Below are positions 15,111 through 23,389 of a stretch of 45,460 nucleotides of DNA, one piece after another. The DNA lies in NCBI RefSeq assembly GCF_000802965.1, contig NZ_JSAK01000032.1:1-45460 (forward strand). The letters run 5' to 3'. The translations under genes and the position numbers were made by a program. This DNA comes from Pseudomonas fluorescens. GTDB lineage: Bacteria; Pseudomonadota; Gammaproteobacteria; Pseudomonadales; Pseudomonadaceae. The notes beneath the pieces are model-generated. The model was not told where the DNA came from. It ran no database searches and was given only the letters and a program-made list of their open reading frames with translations. Each line of letters begins with the position of its first letter. The first letter of the stretch is position 1.

Positions 15111-16619
15111 TCAAGTACCCGTCAACCGCACATACTCCGCATCCAGATAGGCATCCACCGCTTCTACATCCAGCGATCCCGCCATGTAGCACGCTTTGAC
15201 TTCCTTGATCGCCAGTGTTCCGAACCGGGCCCAGGCCACCAAATTGCTGCGCAGCATGAAGGCGACGATGTTGCCGCCCGAGCGCAGCGCGGCATCGGTG
15301 GTATCGACCAGGCACAGGGTGCCGTGGCCGATCAGCAGCATGCGGCGCAATTCCGGATTGCTGGCGGAGGGGATGCAGTCGCGCCAGTCCTGCTCGTGAT
15401 AGAAGCGCCGCTTGATGACCCACATCATGCGGGTCAGTAGTTCGGTGATGAGGACCGGGATCGCCATGGCCAGGCCATGGCGCATGTCGTAGCCCGATTC
15501 GAATACTTTCACGGCAATGGTCGAGAACGTCTGGCGATGCTGGCCGAAAGAACCGACGTTGATAAATTGCAGCAGGGAATAAAAGGGCATCGGAATGCCG
15601 GAACCGCGCCCGGCGTCGACTTTGCCGCGACCGCCTGATGAGCCGGCCATGTCGGAAAACAGGTGGCCCAGCCAGTTCATGAAACCGGCGAATACCTTGG
15701 CGACGACGTTGCTGCCACTGAGTTCGAAGGTCTCGGTGTTGACGCTGATCAACTTGCCCTTGTCGACGAAGTGCGCGGTGTTGCTGAACTGGTCGAGGAT
15801 GGAAAAGAACAGACCTACCAGATCCGGCGAGTGTCCGAGGCTTTTGACATGATGGTTGCTGGCTGACATGTTCTTCACTGCACCGCCCGTGGCGTGGGTG
15901 GTGTTGTGGTCATAGTTGATCTTGAATTTGCGCTCCAGGAAACCGATAGCGCTGGCGGTTTCTTTGCCGGCGTTGTTCGGACCTTTCCAGCCGTTCAGCT
16001 TGGCAAATCCCTGCACCGCGTTATCGGTCTGGGTGTCGGCCCACTTGCCCAATGCCCCTTTCCCGGGTACGCCGACGAACAGCACATCCACCAGCCCACC
16101 GATCAGGCCGCAGGTGCCGGCAATCATGTAGTCGTATTTGTCGCAGGCCGCTGCCTTGAGTGAAAACTCGTCCTTGATGCGTTTTTCCAGTGCAATGCGC
16201 TGGCTGTCGGTCATCAAGTCGCGGAACGGGTCCTGGGCGAAGCGGAGGTCGTGCCGCTCGGCGTAGTTTTCCAACTGCGCCAGGTAGGCCGGCCAGTCAG
16301 CGTCTGCCTCCATGTCGATAGCGTCGAGCAGCGCCAGAGGTTGCAGCGTTGGCTGGTAGCCCGAAGGCTGCTCCAGCACGTAGTCCTCGAAGATCATCAC
16401 GTCTTGGTCTTCGACGACAAACACGATGTCCTGCTCATCGACCATGCTCTGCGCCTGGGCCAGCAGGCTGTCGAGCAGCGCATCGTTGCTGCGTTGGTCC
16501 TGACTCATGCTGTTGAGAGCGCTGAGCATGTTATCCATATGAGCATTGGTTTTTTCGAGTTGGTGCTGCTGGACCAACATGGCTTGCGCCTGATCTTCGA
16601 GAAAGCGCTTCTGTGTCAT
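15111..16619 (-). CDS. Membrane-associated protein of unknown function, second gene of a coupled pair
   Basis: This is a 502-residue protein. The N-terminal ~60 residues are Gln-rich and likely coiled-coil (QAQAMLVQQHQLEKT). A Gly-rich hydrophobic stretch follows near 165-190 (IAGTCGLIGGLVDVLF). The centre has HATGGAVKNMSASNHHVKSL and SPDLVGLFFSILDQF, and there is another hydrophobic, membrane-like region around 400-415. The start overlaps the upstream stop as ATGA, so translation is coupled. I do not recognise a characterised family. The histidine-rich HHVKSLGH motif could be a metal or structural element. Confidence 0.7.
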   Translation of the reverse strand: MTQKRFLEDQAQAMLVQQHQLEKTNAHMDNMLSALNSMSQDQRSNDALLDSLLAQAQSMVDEQDIVFVVEDQDVMIFEDYVLEQPSGYQPTLQPLALLDAIDMEADADWPAYLAQLENYAERHDLRFAQDPFRDLMTDSQRIALEKRIKDEFSLKAAACDKYDYMIAGTCGLIGGLVDVLFVGVPGKGALGKWADTQTDNAVQGFAKLNGWKGPNNAGKETASAIGFLERKFKINYDHNTTHATGGAVKNMSASNHHVKSLGHSPDLVGLFFSILDQFSNTAHFVDKGKLISVNTETFELSGSNVVAKVFAGFMNWLGHLFSDMAGSSGGRGKVDAGRGSGIPMPFYSLLQFINVGSFGQHRQTFSTIAVKVFESGYDMRHGLAMAIPVLITELLTRMMWVIKRRFYHEQDWRDCIPSASNPELRRMLLIGHGTLCLVDTTDAALRSGGNIVAFMLRSNLVAWARFGTLAIKEVKACYMAGSLDVEAVDAYLDAEYVRLTGT

Positions 16620-18298
16620 GAGAACAGGCCGCTCAGCTTCTCGCGCGCCTTGCCGGCCACATCCGCCGCCGTCCCCATGAGGACGTCACTCACATTGAAG
16701 TAACCAATGGCCTCGAAGGCTCGGGCCAGGCTTTCCAGTTCCTTGCTGTTTTTATCCCGCTTGATCGTGAGTTTGGTCAGCGTTTGTTCTTCATTTTCCT
16801 TGCTGGTAATGACAACCGAGCTTTCCTCATAGAAACCGAGGATGAAGTCATAAAGTTCGGCTTTGGTTGGTTCGCGGGTCAGGGACTTGAGCTTGGTCTC
16901 ATCCAGATACTGAGCGCATCGCAATTTGGTCGCGCTGGCCTGGGCGGAGTTGGATTTGTTGGTCAGTACCGAGCCAGCGCCGGTCATCTGTGTCATCAGG
17001 CCCAGCAGCTGCTTGATTTTTGCGTCCTGGGCGCCATGGGCAAGGATGTATTCATTGAGTTTGCCGGTGATGAAGTTGATGTCCTTCATCACCAAGGAAA
17101 TAGTCATTTGGGTTTGCTTGATCACTTCGTTGAGCATCAGTTCGCGACGCTTGGAGCGGGTCAGCTCATTGGCACCCGTCAGCTTGCGCACGCCGGCATA
17201 GGTACCAACGCCAATCAATACCGCGACGCCGATGCCGGTCATCATCCCCGACATCCCGAGCAAGCCACCCATGCCGAGGCTGGCGAGGCCGGAGGTCAGC
17301 CCGGCAGCCGACATACCCACGACCGAACCCGACAGATACACCGCCGCCAACGGCGTGCCCACCGCTGCCGCCTTGGCAGAGAGAATTTTGAGGGCCGAGA
17401 CGAGCTGGTCATCGGTCATATCATCGCGGAGCATGTCGTGGTCGTTCTTGATCGCCAGCACGGCGAGTTCGATTTCTTCGTCGGTGACTTTCAACAGACC
17501 ACGGTTCTTTTGCAGAAACGCGAATGCGCCGATATCACGGTTACCGGTGCTGAAGAAGAGGTTAATCAGATCTTTGGCCAGGGAAATGTGCAGCGCCTTG
17601 ATTTGCCCGGCGGGGCTTTCACTGTCGATTTGTGCCAGCAAGGTTTCCAGAGGAATTTGTACGGCGCTGGAGGCCATGTACGCCCGCAGGGTAAAACGGG
17701 TTTCGGCACTCAGGTCGAGGCGGGTCATCAATTGCAGGATCTCGGCGAATTCCTTGTCGTCGATCACGTCGTCGTTGTCGTAAGCCATGTTGATGACTGC
17801 CTGAACATAAGCCACTTTCAGCGGCTCGCTCAGCTCATCAATGGAAACGAGTTGGCGTTCTTCCTTGTATTCGCTGAAGTCCTGGACACAGGCTTGCAGC
17901 GTTTCAGCCAGTTTGCGGTAGTTGCAGTTGACCAGGCCGGTAACGGAAAGGTGGGTGCCGTTCTGGCGGCGAATCAGTAGCGATACTTCGATCTTGTCAC
18001 TTTTGCTGCCGGTCACTGTTTCAACGTATTCAGCCGATGCGATGGACGCATAGGGAACACTGACTGGATCAGCAAAGGAGGCGCGGTAAATGATCTGCTC
18101 ACCCGTGAACAGAATGCCATCCTTGCCGCTTCCGAGCAGGGTGTTGTCCAGTAAGGCGATTACGTTGGAAGGGTTGCCGCTGAATGCGAATGACTTGACC
18201 GCATTGTTCAGTTTTTTTTCGTCGATCTGCGGTGCGATTGACATCTTGTTTGAGACAGTGCCGAGGTTCTCGCGCAGAAAAACGTTAATGTTGGTCAT
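16616..18298 (-). CDS. PH-like/TerB-like membrane protein of unknown function, first gene of a coupled pair
   Basis: This is a 560-residue protein. Residues about 25-115 look like a bacterial PH domain (LLDNTLLGSGKDGILFT, then IIYRASFADPVSVPY). Residues about 150-290 resemble the helical TerB fold with an acidic loop DNDDVIDDKEF that could bind metal. At about 310-375 a Gly/Ala/Met-rich hairpin (LGMGGLLGMSGMMTGIGVAV) would enter a membrane. The rest is helical, and the last 100 residues are charged then amphipathic. ATG 18298 has AGGA eight bases upstream; the frame is open to 18358. TerB-like and PH-like modules occur in stress-response and defence proteins; a role here is only inferred. Confidence 0.68.
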   Translation of the reverse strand: MTNINVFLRENLGTVSNKMSIAPQIDEKKLNNAVKSFAFSGNPSNVIALLDNTLLGSGKDGILFTGEQIIYRASFADPVSVPYASIASAEYVETVTGSKSDKIEVSLLIRRQNGTHLSVTGLVNCNYRKLAETLQACVQDFSEYKEERQLVSIDELSEPLKVAYVQAVINMAYDNDDVIDDKEFAEILQLMTRLDLSAETRFTLRAYMASSAVQIPLETLLAQIDSESPAGQIKALHISLAKDLINLFFSTGNRDIGAFAFLQKNRGLLKVTDEEIELAVLAIKNDHDMLRDDMTDDQLVSALKILSAKAAAVGTPLAAVYLSGSVVGMSAAGLTSGLASLGMGGLLGMSGMMTGIGVAVLIGVGTYAGVRKLTGANELTRSKRRELMLNEVIKQTQMTISLVMKDINFITGKLNEYILAHGAQDAKIKQLLGLMTQMTGAGSVLTNKSNSAQASATKLRCAQYLDETKLKSLTREPTKAELYDFILGFYEESSVVITSKENEEQTLTKLTIKRDKNSKELESLARAFEAIGYFNVSDVLMGTAADVAGKAREKLSGLFS

Positions 18299-18536
18299 GG
18301 AACATCCTTGTTGAAGAATAAGGTTGGGTGGCGTTGTGCTATTAGTCAAATCTAACAATATGCGCGGTTTAGGTACAGCCCTGCACTGAGGGTTATTTAT
18401 CGCTCAATCTTCGACAAGCTAGCGTGGTAGCAACAGGCGTTTTGAGGATCGGTGTATGTGGCTTTTCGATTGATCTAGGGGGTGTTTGGGCGTGCGCCAA
18501 GATCGCAGCCTGCGGCCGTTCCTACAGGCGTGCGCC
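18299..18536. other. Gene-free spacer with a single REP half
   Basis: It contains the presumed promoter of the coupled pair (AT-rich around 18340-18365) and, at 18501-18530, one unpaired REP sequence GATCGCAGCCTGCGG...CCTACAGG abutting the hydrolase remnant. Nothing else is seen. Confidence 0.5.
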
Positions 18537-18876
18537 GACAACCCGAATGTCGAGGTTTTCAACCCGGACCTGTGGACTGACTAGTTCAATTTCCTGAACC
18601 GGCCGGGGCAGGCGGATATTCAGAGCGATCTGTTCTATGACTATCGCAACAACGTGGCCATCTATCCGAAGTGGCAAGCGTGTTGCGCGATCATCAACCG
18701 CCGACGCTGGTGGTGTGGGGCAAGTTTGATCCGTCTTTTGATGTGGCTGAAGCCGAGGCTTATCGCCGGGATTTACCGAATGCCGAGACCATGTGCTCAA
18801 GGTGGGGCATTTTTCGCTGGACGAACAGCCTGGGGCGATTGCCAGGTTAGTGGGGGCGTTTCTTGTAAGCATATGA
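18537..18876 (+). pseudogene. Decayed alpha/beta-hydrolase (C-terminal part)
   Basis: In pieces this encodes the end of an alpha/beta hydrolase. FNFLNRPGQADIQSDLFYDY and NNVAIYPKWQ are in one frame, DHQPPTLVVWGKFDPSFDV in another, and VLKVGHFSLDEQPGAIA in a third. VVWGKFDP carries the acid-loop aspartate and VGHF the catalytic histidine of the triad. There is an in-frame TAG near 18580 and two frameshifts (near 18675 and 18790), and the N-terminal half with the nucleophile is missing. A REP half sits at the left break. Confidence 0.82.
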
Positions 18877-19040
18877 GGAGTGATGTCGGCTGGGCTGACT
18901 CTTTCACGAGCAAGCTGCCCCCGCAGAGAACTACGGTGGGCACTTGGCGTGTGTTTGGGCTTGATGACAGTCGCCGTCAAACCGACAATTCAGAGTGTGA
19001 TGCGAACCGACAGGCGTTGATCGCCTGGGGAGGTTTTCAA

Positions 19041-19721
19041 ATGAATCACTCATCGCCCACCATCCTCCAGGACCGCGCCGCTGCCGGTCGGCGCCTGATT
19101 GAACCGTTGCTGTCCTACGCGCGCAGGCCCGATGTGATTGTCCTCGCGTTGCCCCGTGGCGGGGTGCCGGTGGCTTATGAAGTGGCCACGGCCCTGGAGG
19201 TTCGCCTCGACTTGATGCTGGTGCGCAAGCTCGGGGTGCCGTCCCATCAGGAGTTCGCCATGGGTGCGATTGCCAGTGGCGGCATCCAGATTCTCAATGA
19301 GCAGGCGTTGCGCGCGCATCCGATTGATCAGGCTGCGTTCGAGGCGGTGGTCGCGGGGGAAACCCGCGAGCTGTTGCGTCGCGAGCAGGTTTACCGGGGC
19401 ACGCGGGCGCCGGTGCAGCTCAAGGATCAGGTGGTGATTCTGATCGACGATGGCCTGGCGACCGGCGCCTCGATGATGGCGGCGATTCACGCGGCGCGGG
19501 TGCACGCGCCGGCGCGCATTGTGGTCGCGGTGCCAGTGGCACCGATTGAAACCGCCGAGGCATTGCGCTGTGAAGTGGATGAGTTGGTCTGCCCGCTGAT
19601 TGCGGATTGGTTCATGTCGATTGGCTATTGGTACGTGGATTTTTCCCAGACGTCGGATGGTGAGGTCATCGATCTATTGCAGCGGGCATGGCGCAGAGAA
19701 AGTCCTCCGCCCATGGCGTAA
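19041..19721 (+). CDS. Phosphoribosyltransferase-family protein
   Basis: This is a 226-residue type I PRTase-fold protein. The PRPP-binding signature VVILIDDGLATGASM lies at about 131-145, with the twin acidic residues D136-D137. LALPRGGVPVAYEVA near 36-50 and MLVRKLGVPSHQEFAMG near 59-75 are typical of the stand-alone PRTase-like proteins often annotated as predicted phosphoribosyltransferase. The reaction is unproven for this subgroup. ATG 19041 has an excellent GGGGAGG site; the open frame upstream runs through the hydrolase pseudogene and is not used. A REP element lies just downstream. Confidence 0.9.
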   Translation: MNHSSPTILQDRAAAGRRLIEPLLSYARRPDVIVLALPRGGVPVAYEVATALEVRLDLMLVRKLGVPSHQEFAMGAIASGGIQILNEQALRAHPIDQAAFEAVVAGETRELLRREQVYRGTRAPVQLKDQVVILIDDGLATGASMMAAIHAARVHAPARIVVAVPVAPIETAEALRCEVDELVCPLIADWFMSIGYWYVDFSQTSDGEVIDLLQRAWRRESPPPMA

Positions 19722-19730
19722 CGCTGCACC

Positions 19731-19840
19731 TTGCGGCGAGGGAGCTTGCTCCCGCTGGGTCGCGAAGCGGCCCCCTTTTCCATCCAAAACAGCAGGGGCC
19801 TGCTGCGCAGTCCAGCGGGAGCAAGCTCCCTCGCCACAAA
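19731..19840. repeat. REPIN, 'GAGGGAGCTTGCTCCC' type
   Basis: GCGAGGGAGCTTGCTCCCGC at the left is inverted at the right as GCGGGAGCAAGCTCCCTCGC. It lies between convergent genes, a different REP class from the TGTAGGAGC type. Confidence 0.85.
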
Positions 19841-19844
19841 GGTT

Positions 19845-20591
19845 CTATGTTTGCTTTAGCCAGTCTGCGAATCGGGTGGCGCCGATGATAGGGTTGGCGC
19901 CCGGCGTCAGCGACTGGTCATTGATCGGCGCGCCGAAGTACGGGACCTTGTCGTCCGAAACAGCCTGGCGCGGATCCTTGATGTGTTGCAGGTATTGGCT
20001 GACGAATTCCACCAGTGGCTGGCGATCAGGCCCGGCCACTTCCACGGTCTGATTGCTCGGGGCTTTGAGGGCGATGTCGGTCAGGGCTTTGGCGACGTCG
20101 ACCGAGGCAATCGGTTGCAGCGCGGCGGAGGTCAAATGGATGGTGTTGCCTTCCTCACGACCGGAATAGGCGATGGCGCTGATGAACTCGAAGAATTGCG
20201 TGGCCCGCAGGATGGTATAGGGCCTGCCCGATTCCTTGATGAGAGTTTCCTGGGCCATTTTCGCCCGGAAGTAACCGCTGTCGAGCATGCGTTCGGTACC
20301 GACAACCGACAGGGCTATATGGTGTTTGACGCCGGCCGTCGCTTCCGCTTTGAGCAGGTTGTGGCCAGCGGTTTCGAAAAAGTGCAGCGACGCGGCGTCT
20401 TCGAATGACGGTGAATTGGCCACATCGACCACCACATCCGCGCCTTTCAACGCGTTGTCCAACCCTTCGCCGCTGATGACGTTGACGCCGGAACTCGGTG
20501 AAGCAGCAAGCGCTTCATGCCCCAAATCCTGCAAGTTCTTGCAAACTTTGCTGCCAATCAGGCCGGAGCCTCCAATGACGACGACTTTCAT
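19845..20591 (-). CDS. NAD(P)-binding NmrA/SDR-like protein
   Basis: This 248-residue atypical short-chain dehydrogenase-like protein begins with MKVVVIGGSGLIGSKV, whose GGSGLIG is a GxxGxxG dinucleotide-binding turn. It has ADVVVDVANSP at the second strand end, LSVVGTERML, and YFRAKMAQETLIKESGRPYT, the last typical of NmrA-like proteins that use the conserved Lys. No classical YxxxK pair is seen, so it may be a redox sensor or quinone/NADPH-dependent reductase rather than an alcohol dehydrogenase. It stands alone. Confidence 0.87.
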   Translation of the reverse strand: MKVVVIGGSGLIGSKVCKNLQDLGHEALAASPSSGVNVISGEGLDNALKGADVVVDVANSPSFEDAASLHFFETAGHNLLKAEATAGVKHHIALSVVGTERMLDSGYFRAKMAQETLIKESGRPYTILRATQFFEFISAIAYSGREEGNTIHLTSAALQPIASVDVAKALTDIALKAPSNQTVEVAGPDRQPLVEFVSQYLQHIKDPRQAVSDDKVPYFGAPINDQSLTPGANPIIGATRFADWLKQT

Positions 20592-20699
20592 GACTCGTCT
20601 CCTGGTGCGTTGAGTAACCCGCTAATTAAACACCCGATCGCGTCCGTCATCCTGTGCAGGAGGGGGGCGGCGACAGGTGGTCGGAAGTCGGGGCGGCCA

Positions 20700-20733
20700 G
20701 TGGAATAAACGCTGGTTCTTTGCTTTATTCCAC
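20700..20733. promoter_or_regulatory. 10-bp inverted repeat upstream of the yceI-like gene
   Basis: GTGGAATAAA (20700-20709) is exactly inverted as TTTATTCCAC (20724-20733), with a 14-bp spacer. It ends 63 bp before the start codon. GGAATAAA also looks like an ECF-type -35 element, so this may be a promoter-operator; which factor binds is unknown. Confidence 0.5.
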
Positions 20734-20796
20734 CTGTTGCCGGCTTGCGTGCGTTCGACACCTCAGCCCATGAGGAAGTCCGGCCTGGAGAGTCTC

Positions 20797-21366
20797 ATGC
20801 GTCCCGGATTTTCGCGTTGCACTGCTTTGGCGGTCGTTCTCGTGTTCGGCGTCGTGCCCGGCGCAAACGCCGTCGAATACTCCGATGTGAATGCCACGGC
20901 CAGCACGCTCAGTTTTACCTATAAGCAAATGGGCTCGAAAGGGTATGGCACGTTCAGCAGGTTCGTGGGCAACCTTGATTTCGACACAGACCGCCCCGAA
21001 GCCGCCACAGCCAGGTTGACCATCGACCTCGACAGCATCGACGCCGGCAGCAACGACGCCAACGAGGAGCTGCGCAAGCCGGCCTGGTTCGATACCGCGA
21101 CCTATCCCGAAGGGACCTTCGAATCGACGCGGGTTAAAGACCTCGGCAACAACCGCTATCTGATCACCGGCAACCTCACCCTTCGAGGGCTTACTCGGGA
21201 AGTTGAGGTGCCGGTGCTGCTTAAGGCGGAAAACGCGATTGGCATCTTCGAGGGCGAGCTGACGCTCAAACGCGACGACTTCAAAATGGGCGAGGGCGAA
21301 TGGGCTGATAGCTTTGTGTCCAACGAGATCAAAATCAGGTTTCGAATGGTGGCCCCGCAGCGATAG
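20797..21366 (+). CDS. YceI-family periplasmic protein
   Basis: This is a 189-residue protein with a signal peptide (cleaved near ANA, residue 25) and a YceI lipocalin-like barrel. Landmarks include STLSFTYKQMG, GTFSRFVGNLDFD, LTIDLDSIDAGS, DTATYPEGTFEST and ITGNLTLRGLTREVEVPV. Family members bind isoprenoid-type lipids such as polyprenyl quinones. Length is standard. The start is ATG 20797 with GGAGAG upstream; a longer frame to 20677 overlaps the inverted repeat and is not used. No cytochrome b561 partner lies next to it. Confidence 0.93.
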   Translation: MRPGFSRCTALAVVLVFGVVPGANAVEYSDVNATASTLSFTYKQMGSKGYGTFSRFVGNLDFDTDRPEAATARLTIDLDSIDAGSNDANEELRKPAWFDTATYPEGTFESTRVKDLGNNRYLITGNLTLRGLTREVEVPVLLKAENAIGIFEGELTLKRDDFKMGEGEWADSFVSNEIKIRFRMVAPQR

Positions 21367-21410
21367 CGTTCGGACCTGGCGTGGTAAACCCCAGGTCCTT
21401 GCGCCGCTCT

Positions 21411-21660
21411 TGCGGCCGCCATCGCTGGCAAGCCAGCTCCTACAGTTGGACCGGTTGAAACCGACCTGTGTAGGCGCCGGGTTGCTGGCGATGAGGCCAT
21501 TTGACGTTGCGGTGATCTTGCGGCCGCCATCGCTGGCAAGCCAGCTCCTACAGTTGGACCGGTTGAACTCGACCTATGTAGGAGCCGGCTTGCTGGCGAT
21601 GAGACCATCGGATTTTGCGCCGATCTTGCGGCCGCCATCGCCAGTTCAAGACAGCGCCTA
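21411..21660. repeat. Tandem 108-bp array of REP pairs
   Basis: TGCGGCCGCCATCG starts at 21411, 21519 and 21627, an exact 108-bp period. Each full unit holds TGGCAAGCCAGCTCCTACAG and an inverted GTAGGMGCCGG(C/G)TTGCTGGCG. The third unit is broken. Confidence 0.9.
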
Positions 21661-21761
21661 CATGACAGCGCCCGGTTCGATGGCTGACCTTCGGCCGGCG
21701 AAACCACGGGTTGGCGGTTTAGGAAGGTTGATGCTCTTGCCAAAATGTGTCGGCTTGGAAG

Positions 21762-21780
21762 AAAATGAGAGTCATTATCA
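21762..21780 (+). promoter_or_regulatory. Fur box
   Basis: The 19 bases from AAAATGAGA through GTCATTATCA match the Fur consensus in most positions with the dyad ATGA...TCAT. It lies 27 bp ahead of the sigma-factor gene, so iron-loaded Fur should repress the cassette. Confidence 0.75.
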
Positions 21781-21806
21781 AATAAATTTTGTGTCGGGCT
21801 TTCTCC

Positions 21807-22316
21807 ATGTCCTCAGTCGATCTCTCGCTGCAACAAACCGTGCATTCGCTTTACGAAGACCATCACGGTTGGTTGTGTGGCTGGTTGCGTAAACGACTCG
21901 GCTGCCACCACAACGCGGCGGACCTGGCCCAGGACACCTTCATTCGCGTGCTGACCCAGCGCAAGACCGTCGAGTTGCGCGAGCCTCGCGCTTACCTGAG
22001 TACGATTGCCCGCAGCCTGATGATCGACATGTTCCGCCGCCGGGCAGTGGAGCAGGCTTATCTGGAAACCCTGGCCAACATTCCGGAGCCGGTGGCGTTC
22101 TCCCCGGAAACCCGTTCGCTGATTATCGAAACCCTGATGGAAATCGACCGCATGCTCGACGGTCTGGGCGAGCGCACACGGGAGATTTTTCTGCTGGCCC
22201 AGCTTGATGGCCTGAGCTACGTCGAGATCGGCCGGCGACTGAATGTCTCGGTGACCACGGTCAAGAAGCACGCGGTGCGCGCTCTGACGCACTGCCTGTT
22301 GTTGATCGAGGACTGA
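21807..22316 (+). CDS. FecI-type ECF sigma factor
   Basis: This is a 169-residue extracytoplasmic-function sigma factor of the iron-starvation group. Region 2 shows DLAQDTFIRVL and RAYLSTIARSLMIDMFRRR; region 4 shows LDGLSYVEIGRRLNVSVTTVKKH. It is followed 3 bp later by a FecR gene and then a TonB receptor with a signalling domain. By the known FecI-FecR scheme, a siderophore bound at the outer membrane releases this sigma to transcribe the receptor gene. The start is ATG 21807; an upstream start at 21789 is weaker. The Fur box upstream supports iron control. Confidence 0.93.
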   Translation: MSSVDLSLQQTVHSLYEDHHGWLCGWLRKRLGCHHNAADLAQDTFIRVLTQRKTVELREPRAYLSTIARSLMIDMFRRRAVEQAYLETLANIPEPVAFSPETRSLIIETLMEIDRMLDGLGERTREIFLLAQLDGLSYVEIGRRLNVSVTTVKKHAVRALTHCLLLIED

Positions 22317-22319
22317 GCC

Positions 22320-23273
22320 GTGGCGCGTCCGCAACCGCTGGATCACGCCACCCTCGAAGCCGCCGCGCGCTGGTACGTCGACTTGCGTGGCGAGTTGCCC
22401 AGCGACGCCACTCGCGAGGCGCATCGACGCTGGCTGGAGCGCGATCCCCGTCATATGCAGGCTTGGGAACGTCTCGCGCGTCTGCAAGACAAACTCGACC
22501 AAGTCGTCCCCGGCATCGCTCGCCCAACATTGGCCAGCGCCCGCGCCAAACGACGTGATGTGCTCAAAGTCCTGTCGATTCTGCTAATGGCGGGCGGGGC
22601 GGGCACGCTGGCATGGAACACCACACCCTTGCCGACGCTGATGGCCGATCAGCGTACCGGCACCGGCGAACGCCGTCGCATGCGACTGGACGATGGCACG
22701 CAATTGCAACTGAACACGGCGACCGCGGTGGACATCCACTACAGCGAAAACCTGCGTGAAGTGCGTTTGCTCCAGGGAGAGATTTTTATCGAAACCGCGC
22801 GGGACGAACGTGCGCGGCCCTTTGTGGTTCACACCGCCGAAGGCAGCATCCGCGCCTTGGGCACCCGATTTGTCGTGCGTCGCGAAGCGGACCTGACCCA
22901 GGTCAGCGTGCAGCAGCATGCGGTCGAGGTACGTTCCGCCAACGTGCCGGACACCGCCGTCCGTGTCGACGCTGGCCAGCAAGTGAACTTTCGCCGGGAC
23001 GCCATCGAACCCTTGCAACGGGCCAACCCTCAGGCGGATGCCTGGACCCGCGACATGCTGGTGGTCAACGACTGGCGCCTGGGTGAATTCATCCGGGAAT
23101 TGCAGCGTTACCGTCCCGGCCATCTGGGCTGTGATCCGGCGGTCTCAGCGCTGCGGATTTCCGGGGCTTTCCACCTCGGCAGCACCGACACAATCCTCGA
23201 AAACCTGACCTCGACCTTGCCCGTGCGCATTCGTCGATTCAGCCGTTTCTGGACGAGCGTGGAACCGGTTTGA
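22320..23273 (+). CDS. FecR-family anti-sigma regulator
   Basis: This is a 317-residue inner-membrane regulator. The N-terminal cytosolic domain carries ARWYVDLRGELPSDATREAHRRWLERDPRH (shown in parts by the Trp pattern), there is one membrane segment near 85-105 (LSILLMAGGAGTLAW), and a periplasmic FecR domain (RRMRLDDGTQLQLNTATAVD, GEIFIETARDERARPFVV, ALGTRFVVR). It starts with GTG 22320, three bases after the sigma stop, so expression is tightly linked. It holds or activates the sigma and touches the signalling domain of the receptor encoded next. Confidence 0.93.
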   Translation: MARPQPLDHATLEAAARWYVDLRGELPSDATREAHRRWLERDPRHMQAWERLARLQDKLDQVVPGIARPTLASARAKRRDVLKVLSILLMAGGAGTLAWNTTPLPTLMADQRTGTGERRRMRLDDGTQLQLNTATAVDIHYSENLREVRLLQGEIFIETARDERARPFVVHTAEGSIRALGTRFVVRREADLTQVSVQQHAVEVRSANVPDTAVRVDAGQQVNFRRDAIEPLQRANPQADAWTRDMLVVNDWRLGEFIRELQRYRPGHLGCDPAVSALRISGAFHLGSTDTILENLTSTLPVRIRRFSRFWTSVEPV

Positions 23274-23389
23274 GTGTTTCTCGAAAAAAATCCTGCACAG
23301 GGGTTATTGATTTAGATTCTCGTTCGACTTGGTAAATAGAGGCGCACACAGACGCCGCCATTGACTGCCAACGGGCGAAAGGAAACTGC

